The notes under the pieces were generated by a model. It ran no database searches. It was not told the origin of the DNA and worked only from the letters and a program-made list of their open reading frames with translations. Shown in pieces: positions 51,921 to 61,035 of a stretch of DNA of 64,000 bases (positions are counted from its first letter, which is position 1; each line of letters begins with the position of its first letter). Source of the stretch: Streptomyces tsukubensis (GTDB taxonomy: Bacteria > Actinomycetota > Actinomycetes > Streptomycetales > Streptomycetaceae); contig NZ_CP020700.1 of NCBI RefSeq assembly GCF_003932715.1, positions 5,230,501-5,294,500 on the forward strand. The letters are read 5' to 3'. A program made the position numbers and the translations under genes.

Positions 51921-52738
51921 TATCCGAGCCCGAACTGGTCGGCGGCGACGCCCCGGAGCGGGGGCCGCTGCTGCCAGGGCCGCCCGGGATCCCGGACCCC
52001 CCGGACGGGGAGCACCGCGACCGGGACGGCGACCCGGACGGCGGCCGGGGCGAGCGGCTGGAGTCGGGCCGCGAGGGGCGCCGGCCGCCGCTGAAGCCCT
52101 GGCAGTGGGGTGTCGCCGGAGCGGTGGCGGCTTCGCTGCTCTGGGCGGGCGGGCTGTTCGCGTACCAGGCCACCACCGGCGGGGACCCGGATCCCGGCCC
52201 GTACCGCGCGGTCGAGGATCTGTGCGCACCGGCCGCCATGAAGGAGCTGACCGCCGTCCTCGGCAAGGTGTCGTCGCGGGACCCCGAGCAGTTCGCGCAC
52301 CCGGCGATGGACGAGGCGCAGTGCAGCCTCGTCCTCGGCGCGGATCCGGCGGTCAGCAGCGGGCTGACGTCCGTCGATCCGGCGACGGGAGTGGCGCGCA
52401 AGCTGAGCATCGGGGTCCGGATCAGCTACACGCTGCACCGCAGGACCGATCCGGGGCCCGAGTTCGACGCACGGATCCTGGCCCGGGCGAAGCGGATGCA
52501 CATCGAGGCCGAGCCGGTGCCGGGGGTCGGTGAGCGCGCGTACCGTACGGCCGAGGGCCAGGACCAGGTGCTCCATGTCCTCGACGGGCAGGCCGTACTG
52601 GAGCTGCAGGTCTACTCCTACTGGACGGGCGAGCAGGACGCGCCGCCGCCGTCCCTGGAGGGGGTCGAGGAGAGCCGGGGCGCCCTGGAGGCGGATGCGC
52701 GGGCGCTGCTGGAGGAGTTGCGCGGCGGCCGGGGCTGA
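51917..52738 (+). CDS. Membrane-anchored hypothetical protein with extracytoplasmic domain
   Basis: A 273-residue protein. A ~60-residue acidic, Pro/Gly/Asp-rich cytoplasmic N-terminus and one transmembrane helix (WGVAGAVAASLLWAGGLFAY, ~65-85) precede a ~185-residue outer domain. That domain has a two-cysteine layout (EDLCAPAAMKELTAVLG, EAQCSLVLG) as in DUF3558-like proteins. The function is unknown. It is translationally coupled to the AI-2E transporter (GTGA overlap) and may be its accessory partner. Confidence 0.7.
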   Translation: MISEPELVGGDAPERGPLLPGPPGIPDPPDGEHRDRDGDPDGGRGERLESGREGRRPPLKPWQWGVAGAVAASLLWAGGLFAYQATTGGDPDPGPYRAVEDLCAPAAMKELTAVLGKVSSRDPEQFAHPAMDEAQCSLVLGADPAVSSGLTSVDPATGVARKLSIGVRISYTLHRRTDPGPEFDARILARAKRMHIEAEPVPGVGERAYRTAEGQDQVLHVLDGQAVLELQVYSYWTGEQDAPPPSLEGVEESRGALEADARALLEELRGGRG

Positions 52739-52759
52739 TCCCGTACCCCCGGGTATGAA

Positions 52760-52793
52760 CAGGGCCCGTACGACGTGTGCCGTACGGGCCCTG
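52760..52793. terminator. 13-bp stem terminator between convergent genes
   Basis: Perfect arms 52760-52772 and 52781-52793 with an 8-base loop lie between the membrane protein gene and ahpD. Confidence 0.75.
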
Positions 52794-52809
52794 CCATGCG
52801 TTCCGGCGG

Positions 52810-53346
52810 TCAGCCCGCGAGCGCGGCCTCGGACTCCAGCGTGGTGCCCACGGCCTGGACGACGGAGGCGATCTTGAACGCCTCCTGGACCGTCTCGCGG
52901 TCCACGCCCGCCTTGCGGAGCACCTGCTCGTGCGAGTCGAGGCACTGGCCGCAGCCGTTGACGGCGGAGACGGCGAGCGACCAGAGCTCGAAGTCGACCT
53001 TCTCCACGCCCGGGTTGCCGATGACGTTCATCCGCAGACCGGCGCGGAGCGTGCCGTACTCCGGGTCGGAGAGCAGGTGCCGGGTGCGGTAGAAGACGTT
53101 GTTCATCGCCATGATCGCGGCGGCGGCCTTGGCGGCGTTGTACGCCTCGGGCGACAGCTGCGCCTTGGCCTCCGGCTCCAGCTCACGCAGGACGATCGGG
53201 CTGCGCGAGGCGATCGCGGTGGCCAGCACGGTGCCCCAGAGCTGCTGCGGGGTGAGCTTGTCGTTGTTGCCGATGACCGAGCCCAGGTTGAGCTTCAGGT
53301 CCTTGGCGTAGTCCGGTATGGCGGACTTCAGCGCGTCGAGCGACAC
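52810..53346 (-). CDS. ahpD: Alkyl hydroperoxidase AhpD
   Basis: A 178-residue AhpD with the CxxC site Cys132-Gly-Gln-Cys135 and His139 ([11 protein letters not shown]). It regenerates oxidised AhpC, using lipoamide-type thiols. It lies three bases behind ahpC and is co-transcribed with it. Length and motif match the family fully. Confidence 0.95.
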   Translation of the reverse strand: MSLDALKSAIPDYAKDLKLNLGSVIGNNDKLTPQQLWGTVLATAIASRSPIVLRELEPEAKAQLSPEAYNAAKAAAAIMAMNNVFYRTRHLLSDPEYGTLRAGLRMNVIGNPGVEKVDFELWSLAVSAVNGCGQCLDSHEQVLRKAGVDRETVQEAFKIASVVQAVGTTLESEAALAG

Positions 53347-53349
53347 GGG

Positions 53350-53904
53350 TCACTCACCGGCCAGCAGCGTGGCGGCGTCCAGGGTGTCCTCGCCCTTGGT
53401 CCAGTTGCACGGGCACAGCTCGTCCGTCTGGAGGGCGTCGAGGACCCGGAGGACCTCCTTCGGGTTACGGCCGACGGAGCCCGCGGTCACCATCGTGAAC
53501 TGGATCTCGTTGTTCGGGTCGACGATGAAGACGGCGCGCTGGGCGAAGCCGTCGGCGCCCTCGATGCCGAGGTCGCGCATCAGCTCGTGCTTGGAGTCGG
53601 CCAGCATCGGGAAGGGCAGGTCACGCAGGTCGGCGTGGTCCTTGCGCCAGGCGTGGTGGACGAACTCCGAGTCGCCGGAGAAGCCGAGGACCTGGGCGTC
53701 GCGGTCGGCGAACTCGTCGTTCAGCTTGCCGAAGGCGGCGATCTCGGTCGGGCAGACGAAGGTGAAGTCCTTCGGCCAGGCGAAGACGACCTTCCACTTG
53801 CCCTCGTAGGACTTGTGGTTGATGACCTCGAACTCCTTGCCGCTCTCGAGCGAGACGCAGGCCGTCAGTTCGAAGGTGGGGAACTGGTCGCCGACAGTGA
53901 GCAC
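53350..53904 (-). CDS. ahpC: Alkyl hydroperoxide reductase AhpC (peroxiredoxin)
   Basis: A 184-residue two-Cys peroxiredoxin. The peroxidatic Cys51 lies in DFTFVCPTE, and C-terminal cysteines (ELCPCNW) provide the resolving thiol. It reduces hydrogen and organic peroxides. The frame is open further upstream, but the GTG at 53904 with GGAG seven bases before it gives MLTVGDQFPTFEL, the usual AhpC start. It is normally under OxyR control; oxyR is 3.9 kb away here instead of adjacent. Confidence 0.95.
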   Translation of the reverse strand: MLTVGDQFPTFELTACVSLESGKEFEVINHKSYEGKWKVVFAWPKDFTFVCPTEIAAFGKLNDEFADRDAQVLGFSGDSEFVHHAWRKDHADLRDLPFPMLADSKHELMRDLGIEGADGFAQRAVFIVDPNNEIQFTMVTAGSVGRNPKEVLRVLDALQTDELCPCNWTKGEDTLDAATLLAGE

Positions 53905-54145
53905 AGTGTCACTCCATGGTGCTGAGGGGTTGGACAAATCCACCCTGTCATACCCGCGATCGCCGGTGAAATTGATCAATCAGGTCAGTGTGATCCGATC
54001 CTTCAATCAATCGGAGGGCACTCTTCCGGGCGGGCGCTCCGCGCTGTGCGGACCGGGTGCGGCGGCCGTGCCGATTCTGCCAGGCGTCGGGCGTTGTGCG
54101 GGTGCTCGGCGGGCGTACTGCTCCCACCTGCGTATGCACTCCATG

Positions 54146-54164
54146 TATACCTCGTGTGTATAGT
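54146..54164 (+). promoter_or_regulatory. Promoter and probable PadR operator
   Basis: TATAGT at 54159-54164 is a good -10 element only six bases before the PadR ATG, so the mRNA is probably leaderless. An inverted repeat TATAC-N7-GTATA (54146-54162) overlaps it, as expected for an autorepressor site. No Shine-Dalgarno sequence precedes the ATG, which agrees with a leaderless start. Confidence 0.6.
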
Positions 54165-54170
54165 CGGACC

Positions 54171-54695
54171 ATGTCCATCGGTCACACCCTTCTCGGGCTC
54201 CTCGAATCCGGCCCTCGTCACGGCTACGACCTCAAACGTGCCTTCGACGAGAAGTTCGGCCACGACAAGCCCCTCCACTACGGGCAGGTCTACTCGACCA
54301 TGTCCCGGCTCCTGAAGAACGGACTCGTCGAGGTCGACGGCGTCGAGCCCGGCGGCGGACCCGAGCGGAAGCGGTACGCGATCACCGACGCCGGGATCAC
54401 CGACGTCGACGCGTGGCTCGCCCGGCCCGAGGCCCCGGAGCCGTACCTCCAGTCCGTGCTCTACACCAAGGTCGTCCTCGCCCTGCTCACCGGACGAGGC
54501 GCGGCGGAGCTGCTCGACGGTCAGCGCTCCGAGCATCTGCGGATGATGCGGATCCTGACCGACCGCAAGCGCCGCGGCGACTTCGCCGACCAGCTGATCT
54601 GCGACCACGCGCTGTTCCATCTGGAGGCCGATCTGCGCTGGCTGGAACTGACCGCGGCCCGGCTGGACCGTCTCGCCCGGGAGGTAGGCGCATGA
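54171..54695 (+). CDS. PadR-family repressor of an ABC transporter
   Basis: A 174-residue PadR regulator. The winged HTH starts MSIGHTLLGLLESGPRHGYDLKRAFDEKFG, with YGQVYSTMSRLLKNGLVEV as the recognition part, and a C-terminal helical dimerisation domain follows (LYTKVVLALL to the end). It overlaps the ABC ATPase by four bases, the common PadR-ABC layout in which the repressor senses a drug or peptide exported by the transporter. Confidence 0.9.
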   Translation: MSIGHTLLGLLESGPRHGYDLKRAFDEKFGHDKPLHYGQVYSTMSRLLKNGLVEVDGVEPGGGPERKRYAITDAGITDVDAWLARPEAPEPYLQSVLYTKVVLALLTGRGAAELLDGQRSEHLRMMRILTDRKRRGDFADQLICDHALFHLEADLRWLELTAARLDRLAREVGA

Positions 54696-55378
54696 CCACC
54701 GAAGGAGCCCTGCTCGTCGCCGAGGACCTGCGCAAGGCGTACGGCCCCACCCCCGCCCTGGACGGCGCCCACTTCTCCGTCCACGCCGGTGAGGTCGTCG
54801 CTGTCATGGGGCCCTCCGGCTCCGGCAAGTCGACCCTGCTGCACTGCCTCGCCGGCATCGTGCCGCCCGACTCCGGATCCATCCGCTACCAGGGCCGCGA
54901 ACTGGCCTCGCTCTCCGACAAGGAGCGCAGCAAACTCCGCCGTACCGCCTTCGGCTTCGTCTTCCAGTTCGGCCAGCTGGTGCCCGAGCTGACCTGCACG
55001 GAGAACGTCGCCCTGCCGCTCCGCCTCGCCGGGACCGGCCGGAAGGAGGCCGAGACGGCCGCCCGGCAGTGGATGGAGCGGCTGGAAGTCGACGACATCG
55101 GGCACAAGCGCCCCGGCCAGATATCCGGCGGGCAGGGGCAGCGGGTCGCCGTCGCCCGCTCCCTGGTCACCTCGCCCCGGGTGCTCTTCGCCGACGAACC
55201 CACCGGCGCCCTCGACTCCCTCAACGGTGAGCGGGTGATGGAGCTGTTCACCGAAGCCGCCCGGTCGACCGGCGCGGCCGTCGTCCTCGTCACCCACGAG
55301 GCCCGGGTCGCGGCCTACTCGGACCGGGAAGTCGTCGTCCGCGACGGAAAGACCCGGGGCCTGGAGTACGTCGCATGA
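54692..55378 (+). CDS. ABC transporter ATPase (MacB/LolD type)
   Basis: A 228-residue ATPase. Walker A is GPSGSGKST (~35-43), followed by FQFGQLVPELTCTENV around the Q-loop, the signature ISGGQGQRVAVARSL, Walker B VLFADEPTGALDS and the H-loop VTHEARVA. It is of the type that pairs with FtsX-like permeases in extrusion of peptides or antibiotics. Coupled by overlap to both neighbours. Confidence 0.92.
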   Translation: MTTEGALLVAEDLRKAYGPTPALDGAHFSVHAGEVVAVMGPSGSGKSTLLHCLAGIVPPDSGSIRYQGRELASLSDKERSKLRRTAFGFVFQFGQLVPELTCTENVALPLRLAGTGRKEAETAARQWMERLEVDDIGHKRPGQISGGQGQRVAVARSLVTSPRVLFADEPTGALDSLNGERVMELFTEAARSTGAAVVLVTHEARVAAYSDREVVVRDGKTRGLEYVA

Positions 55379-57738
55379 CCGTCCGCACCTGGGCCCGCGA
55401 CCTCGCCCTCGGTATCCGCTTCGGCGCCTCCGGCGGGCGCGAGGGCTGGACCCGTACCCTCCTCACCGCACTCGGCGTCGGCCTCGGCGTCGCCATGCTG
55501 CTGCTGGCGTCCTCCGTCCCCGGCATGATCGAACAGCGGGACGACCGCGCCGACCGCCGGACCCCGGCGGAGATCAAGCAGATCGGCTCGCCGGAGATTC
55601 CGCCCAGTGCCCGCACCGTGCTCTGGGACGGCGTCGAAACCCTCTACCGCGACCGGGTCGTCAAGGGCACCCTGCTGCGGGCGGACGGCGCCGACCCCGT
55701 ACGGCCGCCCGGTGTCGCCGCCTTCCCGAAGCCCGGCGAGATGGTCGTCTCACCCGCCCTCGGCGAACTCCTGCGCTCCTCCGAGGGCAAGCTCCTCGGC
55801 GAGCGCTACGGGGGAAAGGTCATCGGCACCATCGGCGACGAGGGCGTCCTCGGCTCGCGCGAGCTGTACTTCTACCTCGGCAGCGCGGACCTCACCCAGG
55901 AGTCCGGCAGCACCCGGATCGGCAGCTTCGACGCCGCCGCCAGAACGTCCCCACCGCTCAACCCCATCCTCGTCGTCCTCCTCGTACTGGTCTGCGTGGT
56001 GCTGCTGGTGCCGGTGGCCGTCTTCGTCGCCACCGCCGTCCGCTTCGGCGGCGAGCGGCGCGACCGGCGGCTCGCCGCACTCCGCCTGGTCGGCGCCGAC
56101 ACCCGGACGGTCCACCGGATCGCGGGCGGCGAGGCGCTCTTCGGCGCCCTGCTCGGACTCGCCTTCGGCATCGGCCTGTTCTTCGCGGTCCGGCCCCTCG
56201 CCGGGTACATCGGACTGTACGACCTGAGCGCCTTCCCCTCCGATGTGACACCGGCGCCGCTGCTCGGCGCGCTGATCGTGGTCGCCGTACCCGTCTCCGC
56301 CGTCGCGGTCACCCTTCTCGCCCTGCGTACGGTCGTGATCGAACCGCTCGGCGTCGTACGGCACTCCGCCACCAGGCAGCGCCGTCTGTGGTGGCGGCTG
56401 CTGCCCCCGGCTCTCGGAATCGCCCTGCTGCTCACCGGCCGGCTCGGCTCCGGCGACGAGGACGTCGCGGTCTTCCCGATAGCGGCCGGGGCGATCCTGG
56501 TACTCATCGGGCTCACGGCCCTGCTGCCGTGGCTGGTCGACGCCGTCGTCGGACGGCTGCGCGGCGGTTCCGTCCCCTGGCAACTGGCGGTCCGGCGGCT
56601 GCAGCTGAGCAGCGATGCGGCCGCCCGGGCAGTCAGCGGCATCATGGTCGCGGTCGCCGGGGCGATCGCGCTCCAGATGCTGTTCTCCGCGGTCGAGGGG
56701 GACTTCGTCCGCGAGACCGAGCAGGACCTGGCCCGGGCCCAGCTGAGCGTCACGGCGGACGTCACCGGTGCCGGGTCCGCCGAGCGGGTGGTCACCGACC
56801 TCCGGGGGACGGAAGGGGTCCGCACGGTCACCGGAGTGACCCAGGCGCAGCTCTACAGCCCCGCCCGCACCCCGGAGGAGGTGGCGGCCGGTCACGGCGA
56901 GATCATCACGCTGACCGTCGCCGACTGCCCCACCCTGGGTGAACTCGCCGAGCTCCCCTCCTGCAAGGACGGCGACGCGTTCGTCGTCGTCGGCAGGGAC
57001 ACCGAAACGGGCGCGCTGATCAGGCAGTCCGCCGCCCTCGGCAAGCCGTATCTGACGGGAGCCCCCCGGGAGAGCACCGCCGGCGGCAAGCCCGTCAAGG
57101 CCTGGAGCCTGCCCGAGGGCGCGCCGACCGTGACCGCCCGGGCCGACGCGGCGGACAACGAACACCCCGGGATCTTCGCCACCCCGGGCGCCGTCGACCT
57201 CCGGGGTTTCCCCGCCGCGAGCGCCGTGGCGATGGTCTCCGTCGACAAGGGGGTGCCCGACGCGCGGGAGCACGTCCGCAACACCGTGGCCCGGATCGAC
57301 CCCGGCGCGCACGTCTGGCAGCTGACCAACGTCGAGGAGGACGAGCAGTTCGCCAAAGTCCGCATTGCGCTGCTGATCGGTTCCCTCGCGACCATGGCGC
57401 TGATCGCCGCCTCCATGCTGGTCTCCCAGATCGAACAGCTGCGGGAACGGCGCAAGCTGCTCTCGGTGCTCGTCGCCTTCGGCACCCGCCGAGCCACCAT
57501 CGCCTGGTCGGTCCTGTGGCAGACCGCGGTCCCGGTGGTCATCGGCACGGTCCTGGCGATCGCCGGCGGTCTCGGTCTCGGCCTGGTGATGCTCGAACTG
57601 GTCGGGGCGCGGGTGGCCGACTGGTGGGGCTTCCTGCCGATCGCCGGGGCGGGCATCGCGGTGATCGTGGTGGTGACGGTGCTCAGCCTGCCGCCGCTCT
57701 ACCGGATGATGCGCCCGGACGGCCTCCGCACCGAGTAG
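55375..57738 (+). CDS. FtsX-like ABC permease
   Basis: A 787-residue membrane protein. It has an N-terminal helix (~20-45), an extracytoplasmic part, three helices with ALRLVGADTRTVHRIAGGEALFGALLGLAFG in an FtsX module (~200-330), two more helices, and a large outer domain (~430-640). A second FtsX module (LLSVLVAFGTRRATIAWSVLWQTAVPVVIG) is at the C-terminus. Ten hydrophobic segments fit the duplicated FtsX layout. Together with the ATPase it forms an exporter or mechanotransmission complex; substrate unknown. Confidence 0.9.
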   Translation: MTVRTWARDLALGIRFGASGGREGWTRTLLTALGVGLGVAMLLLASSVPGMIEQRDDRADRRTPAEIKQIGSPEIPPSARTVLWDGVETLYRDRVVKGTLLRADGADPVRPPGVAAFPKPGEMVVSPALGELLRSSEGKLLGERYGGKVIGTIGDEGVLGSRELYFYLGSADLTQESGSTRIGSFDAAARTSPPLNPILVVLLVLVCVVLLVPVAVFVATAVRFGGERRDRRLAALRLVGADTRTVHRIAGGEALFGALLGLAFGIGLFFAVRPLAGYIGLYDLSAFPSDVTPAPLLGALIVVAVPVSAVAVTLLALRTVVIEPLGVVRHSATRQRRLWWRLLPPALGIALLLTGRLGSGDEDVAVFPIAAGAILVLIGLTALLPWLVDAVVGRLRGGSVPWQLAVRRLQLSSDAAARAVSGIMVAVAGAIALQMLFSAVEGDFVRETEQDLARAQLSVTADVTGAGSAERVVTDLRGTEGVRTVTGVTQAQLYSPARTPEEVAAGHGEIITLTVADCPTLGELAELPSCKDGDAFVVVGRDTETGALIRQSAALGKPYLTGAPRESTAGGKPVKAWSLPEGAPTVTARADAADNEHPGIFATPGAVDLRGFPAASAVAMVSVDKGVPDAREHVRNTVARIDPGAHVWQLTNVEEDEQFAKVRIALLIGSLATMALIAASMLVSQIEQLRERRKLLSVLVAFGTRRATIAWSVLWQTAVPVVIGTVLAIAGGLGLGLVMLELVGARVADWWGFLPIAGAGIAVIVVVTVLSLPPLYRMMRPDGLRTE

Positions 57739-57793
57739 CACCGAGTAGCCGCGAACAGCGCGGAATGGCATCGGGCGGCACTGCGCCGGAAGG

Positions 57794-58774
57794 TCAGGCT
57801 CCGGGGGCGGAATCCGTCTCCGGAGCCGCGGCCTCGGTGCGCAGCCGTACCGGCAGGCCCGCCAGCGCGCCCCGCAGCGACCGCGCGAACTCCTCGAACT
57901 CGCCCTGGCGGGCCGCCCCGGTGCGGGTCGCCAGGGCGATCCGGCGCGCCGGCGCGGGGTCCGCGAAGCAGCCGGTCAGCAGCCCGCCCCGGCCGGTCTC
58001 CACCTCGACCGCGGTCCGCGGCAGCAGCGTCACCCCGAGGCCGCCCGCCACCAGCTGCACCAGCGTCGCCAGACCCGCGGCGGTCGTCGTCACCGGCGCC
58101 CGCTCGTCGCGCCCCGCCTCCCGGCAGACGTCCAGGGCCTGGTCGCGCAGGCAGTGCCCCTCGTCGAGGAGCAGCAGCGGCAGTTCGCGCAGCACCTCGC
58201 GGGAGAGATCGCGGCGCCCGCCGAGGGGATGGCCCTCCGGGGTCACCAGGACGAAGTCCTCGTCGAACAGCGGGATCTCGGTGACCCCCGGCACCCCCAG
58301 CGGCACCGCGAGCAGCAGCAGGTCGAGCCGTCCGGCCGCCAGCCCGTCCAGCAGCGACGAGGTCTGTTCCTCGTGGACCTGGAGGTCGAGGTCGGGATAG
58401 GTGCCGTGGACCAGCCTCAGCACATCCGGCAGCAGATAGGGGGCGACCGTCGGGATTACGCCGAGCCGCAGGACGCCGGTGAACGGGGCCCGTACCGCCG
58501 CCGCCTCCTCCAGCAGCTCCCCGACGGCGTCCAGGACCGCCTTGGCGCGGGCCGCGAGCCGCTCGCCCGCGGGGGAGAGCAGCACCTTCCGGGTGGTCCG
58601 CTCCACGAGCTGCACCCCGAGGGTCTCCTCCAGCGCCGATACGGCCCCGGAGAGCGCGGGCTGACTCATGCCGATGGCCGCGGCTGCGTCCCGGAAGTGC
58701 AGATGCTCGGCCACCGCAGTGAAGGCCCGCAGTTGCGACAGGCTGGGCTGCTTGCCCCGGTTCGCCGTAGCCAT
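57794..58774 (-). CDS. oxyR: OxyR peroxide-sensing LysR regulator
   Basis: A 326-residue LysR protein. The HTH is at the N-terminus (SLSQLRAFTAVAEHLHFRDAAAAIGMSQPALS). The redox pair Cys208 and Cys217 sits in LDEGHCLRDQALDVC, with the same nine-residue spacing as Cys199/Cys208 of E. coli OxyR. It activates ahpCD on peroxide stress. The ATG at 58774 follows AAGGA. The long open frame upstream of it is not needed. It is now separated from ahpC by the PadR-ABC cassette. Confidence 0.93.
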   Translation of the reverse strand: MATANRGKQPSLSQLRAFTAVAEHLHFRDAAAAIGMSQPALSGAVSALEETLGVQLVERTTRKVLLSPAGERLAARAKAVLDAVGELLEEAAAVRAPFTGVLRLGVIPTVAPYLLPDVLRLVHGTYPDLDLQVHEEQTSSLLDGLAAGRLDLLLLAVPLGVPGVTEIPLFDEDFVLVTPEGHPLGGRRDLSREVLRELPLLLLDEGHCLRDQALDVCREAGRDERAPVTTTAAGLATLVQLVAGGLGVTLLPRTAVEVETGRGGLLTGCFADPAPARRIALATRTGAARQGEFEEFARSLRGALAGLPVRLRTEAAAPETDSAPGA

Positions 58775-58923
58775 TGATTCCTTCTCCCTATCGTTCCCCT
58801 TGATGTTAATCGGTTGTTCCCATGGGGTCGGCGAGGGGTGCCGACTGCCGGTCCCGGTGCCCGGGGCGGCCGTGATCACCGGAGCAGGTGTTTCCCGGTG
58901 GTGCTGCTGATACGAAGAGAGGT

Positions 58924-60033
58924 ATGAGCGACCAGGGTGGCGGAGACAGCACGCAGACGGCGGCGCCGGTGACGGCGCCCGGCGGAGCCCCGGAACCGGC
59001 GTCCCGCCCCGGGCGCAGCGGCCTGGGCGAGCCGTCCGCCGAGACGATCCGCACCGGCGGGGAAGAGGTCTTCGCCGCGCTCGCCGAGCGCTACCGCCAC
59101 GAGCTGCGCGTGCACCTCTACCGGATGCTCGGCTCCTTCACCGACGCCGAGGACCTGGTCCAGGAGACCCTGCTGAAGGCCTGGCGGCGGCGCGAGACCT
59201 TCGAAGGGCGCGCCGGCTTCCGGGCCTGGCTGTACCGGATCGCCACCAACACGGCGCTCGACTTCCTCGGCGGACCCGCCCGGAACCGCGAGGTGGCGCT
59301 CGCCGTCGACAGCGCCGGATCCCCCGTCTCCTCGGCCCTCGCGGAGGTCAGCTGGCTCCAGCCCTACCCCGACCGGCTGCTCGACCTCGCCGCCCCCGGC
59401 ACCGGCGAACCGCACACCGCCGCGATCGCCCGGGAGACCGTCGAACTCGCCTTCCTCGCCGTGATCCAGCATCTGCCGCCCCGCCAGCGCGCGGTCCTGA
59501 TCCTCCGCGATATCGCCGGCTGGTCCGCCCAGGAGACCGCGGACGCCCTCGATATGACCGTCGCCTCGGTCAAGAGCGCCCTCCAGCGGGCCCGTACCAC
59601 GCTCCGCGGCCGGCTCCCCGAGCGGCGCTCGGAGTGGGGTGCGGCCACCGAGCCCAGCGCCGCCGAGCGGTCGCTGCTCCGGCGCTATATGGCCGCGTCC
59701 CGGGATGCGGACCTGTCCGCACTCGCCCTGCTGCTGCGCGAGGACGCCCGCCAGGCCATGCCCCCGCACCGGCTGGTCTTCGACGGGCGGGACGCGATCC
59801 TCGACCTCTGGCGTCCGGTGCTGGAGGGCGATACGGCGTGGGGCGAGTGGCGTTCGGTGCCGTACGCGGTGAACCGGCAGCCCGCGGCCGTGAGCTATGT
59901 CCGCCGGGCGGGCGAGACCCTCTTCACCGCGGTCAACGTCGACGTACTGACGGTCGTGGACGGTCTGATCGCCGAGATCACCACCTTCGACCCCGGACTG
60001 CTGCCCGGAATCGCCCCCACCCTGGCGGAGTGA
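58924..60033 (+). CDS. ECF sigma factor with C-terminal SnoaL-like domain
   Basis: A 369-residue ECF sigma factor. The ~40-residue disordered N-terminus precedes region 2 (YRHELRVHLYRMLGSFTDAEDLVQETLLKAWRR, ~52-84) and region 4 (LPPRQRAVLILRDIAGWSAQETADALDMTVASVKSALQRAR, ~180-222). A ~130-residue NTF2/SnoaL-like domain (~240-369) follows. This type carries its own C-terminal sensor domain and usually lacks a separate anti-sigma factor. It is divergent from oxyR over 149 bases and may be linked to a co-located DUF1579-like gene. Its regulon is unknown. Confidence 0.88.
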   Translation: MSDQGGGDSTQTAAPVTAPGGAPEPASRPGRSGLGEPSAETIRTGGEEVFAALAERYRHELRVHLYRMLGSFTDAEDLVQETLLKAWRRRETFEGRAGFRAWLYRIATNTALDFLGGPARNREVALAVDSAGSPVSSALAEVSWLQPYPDRLLDLAAPGTGEPHTAAIARETVELAFLAVIQHLPPRQRAVLILRDIAGWSAQETADALDMTVASVKSALQRARTTLRGRLPERRSEWGAATEPSAAERSLLRRYMAASRDADLSALALLLREDARQAMPPHRLVFDGRDAILDLWRPVLEGDTAWGEWRSVPYAVNRQPAAVSYVRRAGETLFTAVNVDVLTVVDGLIAEITTFDPGLLPGIAPTLAE

Positions 60034-60162
60034 CCCGGGTCACAACAGTCCGCCGATTCCTTTCCCGTGAGCGGCCCGTCATACGGGCACCACCGCGGCA
60101 GCGCGGCACGAGCCCGCCGTACGGCCGCGCACCCTCACCACCACGGCAAAGGACGCAGAACC

Positions 60163-60627
60163 ATGAACGACACCACCGCAGCCGCCCCCGGGACCGCCGC
60201 GGACCCCGGCCCCGACGCCGCCGTGCGCGCGCTGGACAGGCTGATCGGCACCTGGCGGGTCAGCGGCGGCGCCGAGGGCACTGTCAGCTACCGCGGGCTG
60301 GAGGGCGGCCACTTCCTCCTCCAGGACATCGCCCTGGAGCAGTTCGGGCAGCCCGTCACCGGTGTCGAGGTCATCGGGCGGCTCAAGGAGTTCGGCGCCG
60401 AGGAGCCCGGCGAGGACATCCGCTCCCGCTACTACGACAGCCGGGGCAACACCTTCGACTACGTCTACGAACTCGACGGCGACACCCTCACCATCTGGGG
60501 CGGCGAGAAGGGGTCCCCGGCCTACTACCGGGCGACTTTCAGCGCCGACGGCAATACGCTCTCCGGCGCCTGGGTCTACCCCGGGGGCGGCGGCTACGAC
60601 TCCGTCATGACCCGGGTCGCGGTATGA
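60163..60627 (+). CDS. DUF1579-like small protein
   Basis: A 154-residue protein with a small beta-barrel pattern. LDRLIGTWRVSGG at ~21-33 and LEGGHFLLQDI at ~46 begin it. GNTFDYVYELDGDTLTIWGGEKGSPAYY and a C-terminal GGYDSVMTRV follow. These blocks are usual for DUF1579/heme-free lipocalin-like proteins of unknown function. It follows the sigma factor by 129 bases and may be a target of it. A stem-loop terminator follows at 60660. Confidence 0.75.
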   Translation: MNDTTAAAPGTAADPGPDAAVRALDRLIGTWRVSGGAEGTVSYRGLEGGHFLLQDIALEQFGQPVTGVEVIGRLKEFGAEEPGEDIRSRYYDSRGNTFDYVYELDGDTLTIWGGEKGSPAYYRATFSADGNTLSGAWVYPGGGGYDSVMTRVAV

Positions 60628-60659
60628 ACACCGGCCGGAGCGACGGCGGCCCGGACGTC

Positions 60660-60688
60660 CCGTGGGAGCCGCAGCACGGCTCCCACGG
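60660..60688 (+). terminator. 12-bp stem terminator
   Basis: Arms 60660-60671 and 60677-60688 with a CAGCA loop follow the DUF1579-like gene. Confidence 0.75.
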
Positions 60689-60762
60689 ACCCGGAGTCCC
60701 GATCACCCCGTGATCGTCTCCGTCATGAGGTGAACCGCTCTCGACGGGTGTCCGGTACGGGC

Positions 60763-61035
60763 TCAGCCCGCCCCGCCGCCCGTGGGCTCCTCCGTGTCCG
60801 GACCCCCGGGGCCGTCCGGCTCGGCCTTCGGCGGGCGGCCCCTCCGGCGGATCGGCGCGGCGGCGCCCGGCAGCCGCCCCGCCTCCGTCAGCGCCCGCCG
60901 CAGCAGGAACTCGATCTGGGCGTTGGCGCTGCGCAGTTCGTCCGAGGCCCAGCGGGCCAGGGCGTCGTAGACCGCGGGGTCCAGCCGGAGCAGGACCTGC
61001 TTGCGTGGCGGCGGCGGGGGCGGCGGGGGCGTCAC
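60763..61035 (-). CDS. Ribbon-helix-helix (CopG-like) DNA-binding protein
   Basis: A 90-residue protein. A polyproline start (nine prolines) is followed by the RHH motif KQVLLRLDPAVYDALARWASDELRSANAQIEFLLRRAL and a basic/Pro-rich tail with RRRGRPPK, an AT-hook-like element. The GTG at 61035 overlaps the SPFH gene stop, so the two are translationally coupled. It may be an autoregulator of this operon. Confidence 0.85.
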   Translation of the reverse strand: MTPPPPPPPPRKQVLLRLDPAVYDALARWASDELRSANAQIEFLLRRALTEAGRLPGAAAPIRRRGRPPKAEPDGPGGPDTEEPTGGGAG

